From the NCBI GenBank assembly GCA_032622095.1, contig CP136068.1:16287729-16351728 (forward strand): a stretch of DNA of 64,000 nucleotides. The letters run 5' to 3'. Below are positions 28,552 to 40,790 of this stretch, in pieces. The position numbers and the translations under genes were made by a program. Under the pieces are notes generated by a model, which saw only the letters and a list, made by a program, of their open reading frames with translations, had not been told where the DNA came from and made no database searches. This DNA is from Siphonodentalium dalli. Taxonomy: Eukaryota > Mollusca > Scaphopoda > Gadilida > Siphonodentaliidae. Every line of letters starts with the position of its first letter. Within the stretch, counting starts at the first letter, position 1.

Positions 28552-30234
28552 CTCTGTAAATATCGTGTATTTGGCGTTTTACATGGATCATACAGACCAT
28601 GTAATATGTGTCTGCTGATAACCCAATCATTGCGGCTATGTTTGACCACAGTGAGTAACGCTCTGAACGTGTATATATATATAGAGTGTCGTTGACTGGA
28701 CGAAGTCGTCAGGCCGCTTAAAATAATTGTTGGCGCGATAACCCAAATGTTGGACGTTCTGTTTAAATCATTGTCAGTCTTCTCTTGGTTGTATACCAGT
28801 GATGGTCCCAGGATTTCCACAAAGCAGGGGCTATATTATACCGGAAGCTATCGGACTGACCATTACATATTTCATCGACCGGAGGTGGGGGCATGCAGCA
28901 ACATGAGGCCTACCCCCCTGAAGCCACGAAGCCACTCCTGATTTGTAAATATTGTAGTTGACAGTCATATCTGCCGTGCCTGTTTGCTACGAGTGATTAA
29001 TCTCATATGCAGCAATTGATGCTATTCATATAATTATGAACATATTATTACAGCTTTAAATTTGAAGGTATACAGAAGGTGGTGTTGCTGCATGTGTGTC
29101 TTCATTCGGGAAAAGGGTTGTCCAGCTACGAGTCCACAACTACGTCATATTTCCTCTCTTGTGTTATATACACACAATTTACAACTATGGAATATTTAAG
29201 TAAAACATTATGTTGTACATTCTTGCCCAGATAATCCCGGCCGATACATTCAACTAAATCCCTTAATTATTCGAAACTTTCGAGAACCAGCCCCCTCCCC
29301 CAATCATGGATTATAGTCCAAAATGTGATAATTCAAGCCTGTACAGGCTAAAATGGTGACAGTTAGGAACTTGTTCATCCTTTGGCCTGAGATTCTGGGT
29401 TAAAATGGGGGGGGGGTGACTCTTTTTTCTTTCAACGTTGTACCTGCATTAATGTTTTGGCGCTGTAATGGATATATGCAAAGAAATCCCAATTGAAAGT
29501 TATCACATGAGCTCGCCCTCAAATTATCCGAGCAATCTCAACAAACTGGTATTGTCTGTCTTAATGTTCCAATGCCTGCATTCAAGGCATGAGAGCACCA
29601 TATCGGATTGTTAAAATTTGAACTGAGGCCATGCATAGTCGAGGAACAAATATCCTTATCCTGACTCGATTCGGCGTTGTCCGATTAGGCTAAATCACTT
29701 TATAACATGGAATTCACCATGTATGAGTTAGTTGATTGCCATGTGTATTAATATAGCACTTCCAAAATGTGGAGCCAGAAAGCCGTTCGGGTTCTGCTGG
29801 ACGAGATCAAATTGGGAGTCAGTGTGTGGGGCATTAAACACCCATGTATCACAATCGTCCTAAAATAGCTTCAAAAGTCTACACATTTATTTTTATTTTG
29901 GATGACCCTGTTTCCAAGAAATGACGAGAAACAAATCAAGTATAAAATCGACAGACTCAAATCCACTTTTCGAAATGAACTAAAACTCGTGAAAAACAGC
30001 AACATATATCAGACAGGATTTATTCATTTCGGCACCCATGAAAAAAGACATGTTTATGACTGGCCTGAAATCTCTTGATAACAGTTAGTTTGATTTTGGC
30101 TTATAACTACTCACCGGTCTCGCCTGTTGAAATGGAACGATCGCGCGCAGGCGATTAATGCTATCAATGATTGGTGTGACCATGTAAAATACATGTATCT
30201 TACATACAGACATTACATGCATGTGTGTATCCAC
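28529..30234. mobile_element. Non-autonomous terminal-inverted-repeat element, copy 2
   Basis: It has the same ends as copy 1 and shares the central CCTAAGG with it. It is clearly diverged from copy 1 and has a different central segment (about 29540-29890) absent from copy 1. It lacks the internal 1021-bp duplication. No reading frame with a recognisable domain was seen. Confidence 0.8.
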
Positions 30235-30241
30235 CCTAAGG
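30235..30241. repeat. Target duplication CCTAAGG, right copy
   Basis: It directly follows the inverted end GTATCCAC and continues into the satellite word 'tcggattatttcaag', rejoining the monomer interrupted at 26127. Confidence 0.7.
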
Positions 30242-31390
30242 TCGGATTATTTCAAGAGTCTCCCGAATGTCGTTTCATGTTGTTAGGTATATGTATATCA
30301 TTACATGGTATTGGTTATAATAATTAAAGGCACGGGCGGCGTTCGTTGCAGAACTATTCATATGTGATCAAATCGCCACCAACAGATGGAATATTAAAAT
30401 ATATATAGCTTTGTCGAGATGTCTCCCTAAGGTCGGATTATTTCAAGAGTCTCCCTAATGTCGTTAATTTTGTTAGCTATATGTATATGTATATCAGTAC
30501 ATGGCATTGGTTATAATAATTAAAGGCACGGGCGGTGTTCGTTGCAGAAATATTAATATGTGGTCAAATCGCCACCAACAGATGGAATATTAAAATATGT
30601 ACAGTTTTGTTCATATGCAAACGTAATCAGCGCACGAATAGTGTATTGTCCTCAATGTGTACGATGATTGCGCAAACAACAGCATGCTCGTGTTACAGAA
30701 GTTTTGCTTCTGTTTACATAACACAACGCAATCATATTGGTTAATCACACAAACATTATATAAACGCTCTTCATTATTTCCATATAAGAAAAATAGTAAC
30801 AAACAACGCTCTTTATGTTTACCATATCCGGATCTAAATAAAACCTAGGAAAGGTAACGTTGTTTGCTTTTGTTTACGTAACACATTTGACGGATGTGAA
30901 TATGTTAGTAGCATGCCCACCGCCGACACTGGCCGTATCTTTTATATAGCAATAAAAGATTTTTTGTTCGTTTGATACCAAATGCTCTCACCATAACCAG
31001 AAGCTTTACATTGCATAGAAAATGATATATCGAGATGTCTCGCCATCAACATATTGAATATTAAAGCATTGTTCATATGCAAACATAATGGGGCGTAAAT
31101 GGTGTATTGTGTAATAGTATACTGTCTTCAAGGTGTGCGATGATTGCCAACACCGCCCGTATCTTTGATATAGCAATAAAAGATGTTTTTTTTCGATTAA
31201 TAACAAATGCCCTCACCTTACCCAGAAGCTACGCGTTGCATAGAAAATGATATATCGAGATTCTCCATAAGGTCGGATTATTTCAAGAGTCTCCCAAAGG
31301 TTTATGGCTGTTTTTGACGGATGTGAATATTTTAACAGCATACCCACTGCCAACGCCGCCCGTATCTTTAATATAGCAATAAGCAGTTAT
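30242..31390 (+). repeat. Satellite array, right end with degenerate copies
   Basis: It continues the interrupted monomer and then one further copy (landmark 30611). After about 30840 the sequence decays into truncated, diverged pieces: three partial right ends ('caccgcccgtatcttt'-like) and spacers ('accaaatgctctcacc'). Divergence at the margin and uniformity in the interior is the usual pattern of satellite homogenisation. Confidence 0.85.
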
Positions 31391-32905
31391 CAACGTACGA
31401 TATCTCCATTCGTCGTTTATTTACATGTCTTCATGGCATATGACACTTTCCGACAAACACTTTAAGGACATTTCTAACGGGACAATGTTTTCGTTTGAAA
31501 CGTGTGGGGGAGGGGTTGGGTGTCTTTGTTCAGTCATATACTCATTGTAGCAAATGAACACACCCAGCTTCATATGTCGAGTTGTTTGTAGATGCGATCG
31601 CGAATCGCGATGGAGAGTTCAAACAATAATGAATATTTCATAATTACCCTCTAATTTGGTTGTTAAAAATAGATAATGACGACGTGTGCATAGATACATT
31701 ATCAGACAACAAGTGATCATTGAGCGCTAAACGTTTTAGTTGATTGTTCGATCGTTTTGTAATTATAATAAGCTGGATGCGTGCCGGGCCACATCGTTTG
31801 CGCCACCCAGACCTTGCTTTTTGACGCTGTTGGGAGACAATATTCAGAAGAAAATACTAAATGCTTGCATATAGAAATGAAATTGATGAGCGTTTGTACA
31901 TGTATGGTTTAAAATGAAAGAATCAATCGCCGACCCACCCATGGCGATATAGATGCCATTGTTGGATAAATGGGCTAAATTTGTCAGATTTTCTAGTGAT
32001 GGTAAACGGGGGTATTGTATCGACCCCCTTGACTTTAATAATACTACCGTACTATTAACGTAAAACGTGCATCCAAACTGCCTCTATCCGAGTACATGTA
32101 TAATAGGGACAGCGCATAGAGGCCGTTTGGATGCATGGAATGGGAGCGGAGCGCGTTGCAAGTCCATGTGCACTGGTTAATATATTCATTTCCGCTTTAG
32201 CTAACAACTTGCCTGATTGCCAACAAATGCATACAGGGCAATTGGCTGCATGATATTATATTGTCCTTATGAAGGCAGCTTGGGGAGGTGCGGTCCGTGT
32301 CATGTTTATGTTGCGCACTTGGCAGAACCGGCCGTAGGTTAACAATGCTGTTCTCGCTCGAGCTACCGAGATTGGAACACCTGTATATACATACATGTCT
32401 ATTCTGCACGAGAGCATTTTCCGGTATTGCATCATTTGGTTAATGATTTATTTTGGCCGAATTATACCAAATGTGCTTGTCCCTATAAACATGCTGATGT
32501 CAACTTCCATGTACCATGCCATGACCAATGTCCCAATTGTATGGATTGTATCCCGTGCTAAATTATTTAACGACAAAATCCGACCAAGATATGCACCAGA
32601 GAACATGTTTTGCCGACGACGCCAAATGCAAGTTATTTGTTTTCTCCCTCAACCAGATAACTTATATCAACCGAGGGCGTTTTGTAATAATGTCGTTTGG
32701 TCCCAAAAGGTTTGTCCTACTGTTTGTTTTCTTCCTGAGGGGGTTTTGTCAGAGTACCATGACAAGATATCTGGACATCAATTCAAATTCAGATGTTTAT
32801 TGAACATGGATTATCATCAGAACAAAATGAAAATATAACAATGATGACGATTTTATAAAAAAAAAAAACAATGATGACGACTTACATGACATATAATCAA
32901 ATAAT
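31391..32905. other. Unassigned sequence
   Basis: No convincing gene. A 147-codon frame at 32395-32838 (+) overlaps a 91-codon frame in another phase; neither shows a domain I recognise, and codon use is not informative by eye. The stretch contains a small inverted repeat at 32069-32134 and an A-run at 32858-32868. Confidence 0.4.
32069..32134. repeat. Small inverted repeat, 19-bp arms
   Basis: The word 'gcatccaaactgcctctat' (32069) pairs with 'atagaggccgtttggatgc' (32116) with two mismatches around a 28-nt loop. It is probably a remnant of a foldback element. Confidence 0.65.
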
Positions 32906-33365
32906 TTAAAGGCACGGGAGGCCTTAATTGTCGAAAATATTCATATCTGTTCCAAACACCGTAAACAGAAAAACATTAACACGCTTAGTGTTCAATGCAT
33001 AAATTATATACCATGACAATCGCGTAAACAACAGTATGTTATCATAAAGATCTACTATATTTTATCTGAACAAGAGCCTGGTTGTGTTACAGAAGACAGC
33101 ACAATGCTGCTGGCTAATCACACACAAATGGTATAAACGCTCTTTATTAGTTCCATATCAGGAATTCACCAACAAAGAACGCTCTTTATGTTTACCATAA
33201 TAATATAAACAAACACCAGTAAAGTAACTGTTTATGCTTTTTTTTTTTACATAACAATGGTCAAACATATGTCTACATTTTGATGTTCTTTCTGTTTGTG
33301 CCGGTTTTTGACGGGTTGAAACATTTTGACAGGACACCCACCGCCAAGGCCTCCCGTACCTTTAA
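32906..33365 (+). mobile_element. TTAA-flanked miniature element (460 bp), satellite relative
   Basis: The left end is TTAA-AGGCACGGGAGGCCTT and the right end is AAGGCCTCCCGTACCT-TTAA, a near-perfect inverted pair. The interior is colinear with the satellite element: 'gcgtaaacaacag', 'ggctaatcacaca', 'aaacgctctttat' twice, 'ggtttttgacggg', 'acacccaccgcca'. It lies about 700 bp upstream of the piggyBac transposase remnant and in the same orientation as the satellite copies. Confidence 0.85.
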
Positions 33366-34064
33366 ACGTAGAACTGTATAGCTTCTATTTGTGGCACATG
33401 AGGGGTTTCTGAATTATGACGTAGACAGGACACCGATAATGATGAATGTTCACTAATCCTGATATGGCACCAGAGATAAAATGGGAAATAAACAGTATCC
33501 GTTATCATGAAAGCCCTTGTTGCACTTCCATCCGAACTGTGTGGTGAACCATTGACCGATTTAATTTGGATATGGCTCAACATGAGCATTATGCCAAAGT
33601 TATATTTGTCTCAGGAAAACTACGAAAACCAACAGCGTCTGTCCGAGTGTGCGTCATTTCGTCCGTGCGTGCGCATTTTGGTTTGCGAACGATAACTTTA
33701 GTAACGTTAAAATTGTATTAATTTTCTGCGCATGTTTTATCTCTTTACTCCCCATAATCGTCCCTGGACGCTTTTGCACTATTTCCACATAAGCGCATGT
33801 GGGCGCCTCGCAACATATCCATAGACGCGCATAAGAGCGCGTTACCAGACTTCCCCACAAGCGCCCTAGAGCGCCACACTAGGCCCAGACTGTACTAATG
33901 AGTTCGCCCCTATGCCCCCCGCTTTTGCTATGTTTCTAATCGAGACCACCCGGTTATGTCAACTCGTTATTTGCCTATCTAATAACAATAAACGTGGCAC
34001 CGTGTGCATCGCGCGCGACACATGCTGTGTTACTTGGCTACCATTCTAAGTATTTACGAACAAC
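33366..34064. other. Upstream region of the transposase remnant
   Basis: From about 33780 to 34020 the sequence is richer in CG dinucleotides than its surroundings. It leads into the transposase start codon. No terminal inverted repeat belonging to the transposase could be identified. No TATA box is obvious at a convincing distance. Confidence 0.35.
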
Positions 34065-35679
34065 ATGGCTGCAACATTTTCGAAACAGCAAGTGATCGAC
34101 ATGTTAATGGGAGATGATAGCGATTTTAGCGGAGATTGCGGTTCCTCGTCATCAGAAGATTCAGACGACGATTACTCTGCTCCTGCTACCAGCGACAATG
34201 TGACCTCCATCGATGATAGCAGCTTGAATAATAACCCGATTGGCTGGTCAAATAAACTTCGAAAGGTATCACTTCAGCCATTTACCCAAAGGACAGGGCC
34301 AGTTATACCAGATGAATTCGATACTGATACAGCAACAGCTTTGGAATATTTCAATTTTATGTTCTCGCCATCGAAGTATGCCGAAATAGCCAGGCATACT
34401 AACAACTATGCCAAATGGAAAATGGAAGAAAAGGGCGAGACTGATAAATACTGGTCTGATATTTCGGAACTAGAACTTCGTGCGTACATCGGTATGAACA
34501 TCATGATGGGTGTGAGTGACCTTCCCTCATACAAGCAGTACTGGTCACATGATGAGTTTATCGGAAACGCCGGCATCAGCAAAGTTATGAATCGGCGCAG
34601 ATTTGAAAAAATCACAGAATACTTCCACGTCAGTGACCGAGAGAGCGAACCTGCTAAAGGGACAGATTCGTACGATCCACTATATAAGGTTCGCGACATC
34701 ATCGACTCATCACTAACAACATTGAAATCGTGTTTACAAGCAATACATGCCGGCAAAACCAATAAAACGAGGGATCAAAATATGGATGATGTACGATGCC
34801 ACCAATGCCTACCTGTTAAACTTTGAAGTATACCTTGGAAAGCATTATTTCAAACCGTCTGGAAAAGGTCTCGGGTATGATGTGGTTACGTCATTGTCAT
34901 CGGATTTGTGTGACAAAAATTACTGTTTGTTCTTTGATAACTATTTTACGAGTGTGCACCTCATGCAGGACTTACTAAACGATGGGTTTTACTCGTGTGG
35001 CACCGTTTGGCAGAACAGGAAAGGATTCCCGAAGGATTTACAGCGACTGAAGAAAATGAATCGAGGTGACTATAACACTAGGCAGGATGGCGAATTTCTC
35101 ACGGCAACGGTATGGCAGGACAAGAAACAAGTGTTCACCCTTAGCACGATGACTGACCCAACGACAGATATCATGGCTAATCGGCGCCAGGGAAAAACAA
35201 TTTTTGAAGTGACTCAGCCGATGAGCATATTTATGTACAACAAGTACATGAATGGTGTTGACAAACATGATCAGTTGAGGATGACGTATCTCCTCGGTCG
35301 CGAAAGGAAAAAAGCATGGAAATGCATCTTCTGGTTGGTCGCCAATTCATCAATAGTTAACAGTTTCATCTTGTTCAAAGAAACATCAAAGAGACATAAT
35401 TCTAAGAAGGTGTTCACGCATATGGATTTTAGTATTGAACTGGCTCATCAACTGATTGCAGAATATTCTTCTAGAAAACTCAAAGCACAAGAAGAGCCAC
35501 GTGCCCTCAATGTATCACCAGAAAACTCAAACGGACACGTGTCCACACACATGGGACGCAAGAACCGATGTCGGGTTCATCTGAACTCAAAAGAAATAAA
35601 AGAAACTGTATTTGGTTGCAAACTCTCCAATGTTCATCTATGTAAGGACGGTTGCCATTTCAAGTATCATTGTAGTTGA
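34065..35679 (+). pseudogene. piggyBac transposase (PGBD4-like), disabled by an internal deletion and frameshift
   Basis: Two overlapping frames together spell one piggyBac-family DDE transposase. The first (34065-34826) has an acidic Ser/Asp-rich N-terminus and the family core ('FTQRTGP', 'FNFMFSP', 'YIGMNIMMGV', 'RRRFEKITEYFH'); homology stops near 34733. The second frame takes over at about 34735 with 'YKQYMPAKPIKRGIKIW' and runs to a stop at 35679. It keeps the second catalytic Asp ('FFDNYFTS', about 34936) and the third ('NGVDKHDQ', about 35260). A Cys-rich C-terminal tail is present but lacks a clean first CxxC. The block normally between the two halves, the '(S/T)IDE' stretch with the first catalytic Asp, is missing, and the join is out of frame. 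The start is supported by 'acaacATGG'. The enzyme should be inactive. It sits between two TTAA miniature elements. Confidence 0.9.
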
Positions 35680-35922
35680 ACGTTCCGAACAATTATGGAT
35701 TATGGTTATGAGATATATAATGCATGGACATCACAGAGAACCCAATGTGTATCTACTGTATATTGCTATACTCAGTTAACATTCAAACTATCCAATTATA
35801 TTAATTGTTCACGCAACACATTTCATGATATAATTTCAAATTTGGTGAAATGCACGATTTGACTCAGTTATCATTTCAAACCAAATTATAACATTCAAAA
35901 ACAAATTTATTGCGAAATATTT
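35680..35922. other. Downstream flank of the transposase remnant
   Basis: AT-rich, with no inverted end that matches the upstream side. Confidence 0.4.
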
Positions 35923-36474
35923 TTAAAGATACGGGCGGCGTTCGCGGTGGGTATGGTGTTAAAACATTCATATCCTTGAAAAACCACCATAAACAGAAGG
36001 AATAGTAAGATATGGACATACTTTGTTCTTATACCAATCAGAAATATGGCATAAACGGTATGTCATTGTCAATTTGTTCCCCTTTGTTATGTAAACAAAA
36101 GCAAAAAAATTACGTTTCATTGCTTTTGTTTAGATCTGGATATGACACACATAAAGCGCGTTGTTTGTTACTGTTTTCCTGATAGGGAAATAATAAAGAG
36201 CGTTTATATCATTTTTGTAGGAATAACCAATAGAATTTCGGTCTGTTATGTTATTTACGTACACCATTGTACGTCTTGACGACAATACACTATTTACGCG
36301 CTGATTATGTTTGGCATATGAGTTGAACTGTATATACATGATATATCAGTACACGGCATTGGTTATAATAATTAAAGACACGGGCGTATATACATGTATG
36401 TTGGCGTTCATTCTGTTGATGCCGATTTGAACAAATATAAATATTTCTGCAACGGATGTCGCCCGTGACTTTAA
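35923..36474 (-). mobile_element. TTAA-flanked miniature element (552 bp), inverted
   Basis: The left end is TTAA-AGATACGGGCGGCGTT and the right end is CGCCCGTGACT-TTAA. On the minus strand it follows the satellite element in order. It contains the words 'ataaagagcgtttat', 'cgctgattatgtttg' and 'atttctgcaacg', each the reverse of the array version. Near its right end it has an inserted scrap of satellite spacer in the opposite direction ('ggcattggttataataatta', about 36350). Confidence 0.8.
36372..36474 (+). mobile_element. Possible 103-bp minimal TTAA element nested in the larger one
   Basis: TTAA-AGACACGGGCG on the left and CGCCCGTGACT-TTAA on the right form a short inverted pair. It may be a real minimal element, or an accident of the spacer scrap landing next to the right end of the larger element. 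Confidence 0.4.
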
Positions 36475-38399
36475 TAATGGTTGCATTAGTTGCAAATCGA
36501 CTATAACCAAGATCGCTATTTGCGTCGTTTTAGAAACACCAGCGCAGTTATTATTATATTTTTCAAAAATATATATGTTCTTGAATGTTTTTGTTTTATC
36601 AAATCGCTCTAGTTATCCAATCACCTTGAAAATTACAACTTTAGAAAAATAACGGTACTTTTTCGTAACGGAATTAGTTTGCCCTACCCGCATCATAGCA
36701 ATTCAACATGACCACCGGCATCATAGTATATTAGCATGCCCACTTGACCAGGGGTGGACACGCGACAGCTCAGCTACAGTTATGTATTATTGTTTCAAAC
36801 CGCTTAACATTAAATGGCTGGTGTTACATGCATGTTTCAGTTGGACGTTATGTTACAATTTGCTTGATCGAAGAGTTCACAAACTATTTTCTCAAACATG
36901 TTTGGCTTTTGAGTAAAAGGAAATATCTATATCAATACAATGTGTACATTGTGCGGTCCTTTTTCTGATAATGTTGGTATATGTTTCTGGTGTTTCTGAC
37001 GTATGTGATAAAATAGTGTGTAATCGTACACCTATATACCTGTATATGGATTGTTTCAAATTTCTCTTATATTATATAATGCGGCTAAATTTTAAATGGT
37101 GATGCCATACAGTGTTTGCACGAAGATGAACTTCCAAGCACGACGTGTTATATAATAGGTGTTTTCGAAGTCGAAATCAAAGTTGATATTGAGTAATTAG
37201 ACAACGCGCCATAAAACCAATGACATACACGTATACCTATGATCTAGCCTGCATCACGATTACCATTGATTTGTGCTAATAAATCAGAAGCCGTGCGGTA
37301 TATACACGTAAGCATTACGCACTCTGGAAGCGGAACATACTTATGTATGTACAGCGAATTACCAATGAATAATAATTATAATTGAATTGTATGTGTATGT
37401 TCTATATTATCACTTCTGTTAACTGTTACATTTGCATGTTAGTTTATAGTAATAAACAATCACAAACATCACTATTCTGAAAATATATTTTAAAACCTTA
37501 CTTGAATTTCGTAGTGCGACATCGCGTTATTTTGGCTGAACGAAATAGAGGATATCTAGCGTTCTGAATTGATACCGGACAAATATATTTGATTATTTTC
37601 GCGACCGACTAGCTGCACTTTTCGCCAGCGGAAATACATTTGTTCTGGCAGAAACAACAGAAACTCATTATCGCCAGAAACAATGTACATGCGTTGACGA
37701 CAAGTTGGTCGCGAAATTAAGTCCTTAAGCCATATCATGAGATATTTCTGGTATTAATTATGAGAAGAAAACAAAACACATTTGCTTTGAATTGTTTACA
37801 AAATACTTTTGGGAGTTGGTGACTTTCCAAAATAAGACGAGTCTAAATCCTGAACAAGGATCATTTGTATAAGACCTATTTTATTGTCACAATGTGACAT
37901 TCGTGTGCAAACACGTCGTGGTCACTTCAACCCATGTAATCTGAGTAAATGATGAGATTTTGTATGGAATATTAAAAGCAACATTTCAGAGCTGACGAAA
38001 CGCACAATACATATAGTTTGATATACTGATATTGAACTAATCCCAACAGAAATGTCGAAGATACTTGCTTGCCCAGGGCTCTTATACACAGGTGTCGATT
38101 TTCTCATATTACGACACACGTCCCGGCTTACGGTCATGATCCCCAGTTGGAGCTGTCACTCCAACAGCCTACCTTCACTGCCTCAACACAGTAACAGGTT
38201 TACCACCATTTATGGAGCAACGGGATACTTTCTGACAAGCCAAAACTTATGGGGAAATAGCGTCTGGTACTTGATATATGCCCGGGAACACACCGTCGGT
38301 ATTATGTTATAGCTGCAGGGAGATGAAGGGGTGGCTTATACAGCTAGTGTGGGAACTAAAGAGTTAAATATCTTATAAATATGTTCAGTGCGTAAATAC
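36475..38399. other. Unassigned AT-rich sequence
   Basis: Only short open frames with no recognisable domain. No strong repeat was seen. A 60-codon minus frame at 37556-37738 and a 71-codon one at 37922-38137 are probably chance. Confidence 0.4.
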
Positions 38400-38700
38400 A
38401 ATTCAAGTTCGAAAAAGGGTTCGGTCCGAATCATTTTTTACTAAGTTATGACCCTTTTTACTTAAAATTTTCCAAATTTGAGATTTCTCGATAAATTTAA
38501 ATTGGGCTGTTTGGTCTGAAGGAAATGTGTATGTTAGCTGTTTAGTGCCAAATACAGGTCTATACTAAGGGTTTGTTTCGAATAAGTTTTACTGAGTTCT
38601 GGCCCATTAGAGTAAGGATTTTCCAAATTTGAGGTTTCTGGATAACTCAAGTTTTGGTTATTTGATCGGAACCAAATTTGATGTATGATTTTTCCAGTCA
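38400..38700 (+). repeat. Two-copy tandem repeat, 151-bp period
   Basis: 'ttttccaaatttgagatttc' at 38468 and 'ttttccaaatttgaggtttc' at 38619 anchor two diverged copies. They also share 'aagggttcggt/aagggtttgtt', 'tttttactaagtt/ttttactgagtt' and 'ggtctg/gatcgga' words. Confidence 0.7.
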
Positions 38701-38769
38701 TATTTTGTTACCAAGAAGACCCTTATCGCTTGTCCAGGATCATCTATAAATTCTGTCCTACTTTCTAGA

Positions 38770-39230
38770 AAGGCAATGCCCTAAATGAATCAAATTTAAA
38801 GGGGATATGTATATTATTTAAAGGGGCATTGTGTCCTCAGTACGTATGTGGCTTATTTCATGCTGTATTAAATTGTAATGATGTTGAGGAAATACTATTG
38901 TATAAGTTACTTTAATATAATAGTAAATAAAATGCCATACAAAAACACTCATTGTCGAAGCAGTCAGTTGCTATTTGCAATATTGAAATACAGTATATCG
39001 AGTTTGAATATACAAGCTCTGTTTAGTTGTTTTGAACAGAAAATTAGCTATGTGATTTTATTTATATATTACTTTTATAATAAAATACAGGTATCCCACA
39101 ATCGTGCTACAATAAAGTAACCCAGTAAGTCATGAGTGTTTGTGAACCTGATTCTTTTCATGCAACTTTGTCTTGCGTGGGTTCGTGCAACTGGTTGTAA
39201 TGAACATATTCTTTCTTAAACAATTAATGA
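38770..39230. other. Unassigned AT-rich sequence
   Basis: No feature recognised. An 80-codon open frame at 38878-39120 has strongly AT-driven composition and no domain. Confidence 0.4.
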
Positions 39231-40430
39231 ATTTCTTTGCATATATATAGCATGGACACCAGTCAGAATAATTTTATTGGTGCCAACAACAATATCAGAA
39301 GGTGTATTAAACCATTCGCAATGAATGTGTTATATAATTATTGTATATTGACCTCCAAGTATGAAGAGCTAACGAGTTATGTGGCTTATATTGACACGTA
39401 TGAATACCTATATATACAGTGAAAAATGGGTGGCATACAAAGTCAAATATAACTCTTTTGAGTAGGGGCAATAGCAGTAGGGGCAATAGCCTAACCTGTA
39501 TATGCAATGCGTTGAAACCAGTTATTAGGGAGACATATATAACGAGCACGTACGTGTCTCCATAATCACGGTTTATCACCTATCAGTTAACTTGAGAAAG
39601 TTAATATTCCCACAATACCCGCGTGTGGCTTCTATATATATATGGACACGTATTTATATATATACAATAAATAAGTTGGTGGCAAAAAAAGCCAAATATT
39701 ACTCTTTTGAGTCGCAATCATTGGGGATAATAACATAACGTGTACATATGCAATACGTTGCAGAAACATACATGCATGCTGGTTATCTTTGTCTCCTTAA
39801 TAACGGTTTATTACGTATAAGTTATATTTAATCTGAGAAAGTTAATATTCCCACAATACCCATATAGTGGCTTCTATAGACACGTATGTATATCAATACA
39901 GTAACAAATGAGTGGCATACAAAACAAATATAACACTTTTGAGTTGTAATCTTTAAGGACACATTAACCTAACATGCATATGCAATGCGTTGAAATCCGT
40001 CAATAGGGAGACACATATAACCAGCATGTACGTGTCTCCCTAATCATGGTTTATTACATATCAGTTAATTTGAGAAAGTTAATATTCCCACAGTGTCCAC
40101 TATGTGGCTTCTATGGACACGTATTTATACCTATACAATAACAAATTGGGTGGCATACAAAGTCAAATATAAGTCTTTGAGTTGTCATCATTAGGGACAA
40201 TAACCTAACGTGTATATGCAATGCGTTGAAAACAGTTATTGGGGAGACATATATAACCAGCGTGTACGTGTCTACCTAATCACAGTTTTTTACCTATCAG
40301 TTATCATTTATTATATTAACTCGCCACGTTATAGTACGGGGGAAAAAGTCATATTGTACTCCCAAATGTCATATTGGACTCCCGAGTGTACAATGCGACG
40401 TTATATTGGGACTCTGTGACGTAACGAATT
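39231..40430 (+). repeat. Tandem repeat, about 240-bp period, four to five copies
   Basis: The word 'gtggcatacaaa' or a variant falls at 39430, 39679, 39911 and 40150, followed each time by '(a)ctcttttgag'. Each unit also holds 'tgcaatgcgttg', an inverted pair 'ttagggagaca...tgtctccctaa' about 20 nt apart, 'gagaaagttaatattcccac' (absent from the last unit) and 'acacgta'. The first unit is truncated at the left and the last runs into unrelated sequence near 40320. Confidence 0.85.
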
Positions 40431-40790
40431 ACCTATTGCGAAATAAACTGGTGAAATTGTGATGCGCGTACAACAGATTTAGCAAACGTTTCACTTCCGC
40501 GTTGAATATTTTTTATTGCCGTGTTTACTGTTCCAAATCAAATCATGCATACTGTGTGTTTCGTCATCACGGTTTCTACAAATAAAATGCGAGCGCACAA
40601 TATCCATGTAACTTGTTAGTTTTTTATCATTCTACATTTATATGTATCTGATTTAAAAAATAAAACGATGAAAATACTAGGCACACACACATAGTAACAT
40701 ACTGGTATATAAGCCTTTTATCAAAGTCGGAATGTCATTTTGAAAAGATAAGAGATCACCCATGACTATCTTTAAACGATTTAGAATTTG
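40431..40790. other. Unassigned sequence
   Basis: Nothing recognised beyond low-complexity AT stretches and a short CA run near 40682. Confidence 0.35.

Noticed and set aside
32395-32838. 147-codon open frame as a gene
   Set aside because: No recognisable domain, no splice context, and it overlaps another frame of similar quality. It may be decayed coding sequence but cannot be supported.
1003-40040. TTAGGG words as interstitial telomere repeats
   Set aside because: They occur singly inside 'ttagggagaca', never in tandem.
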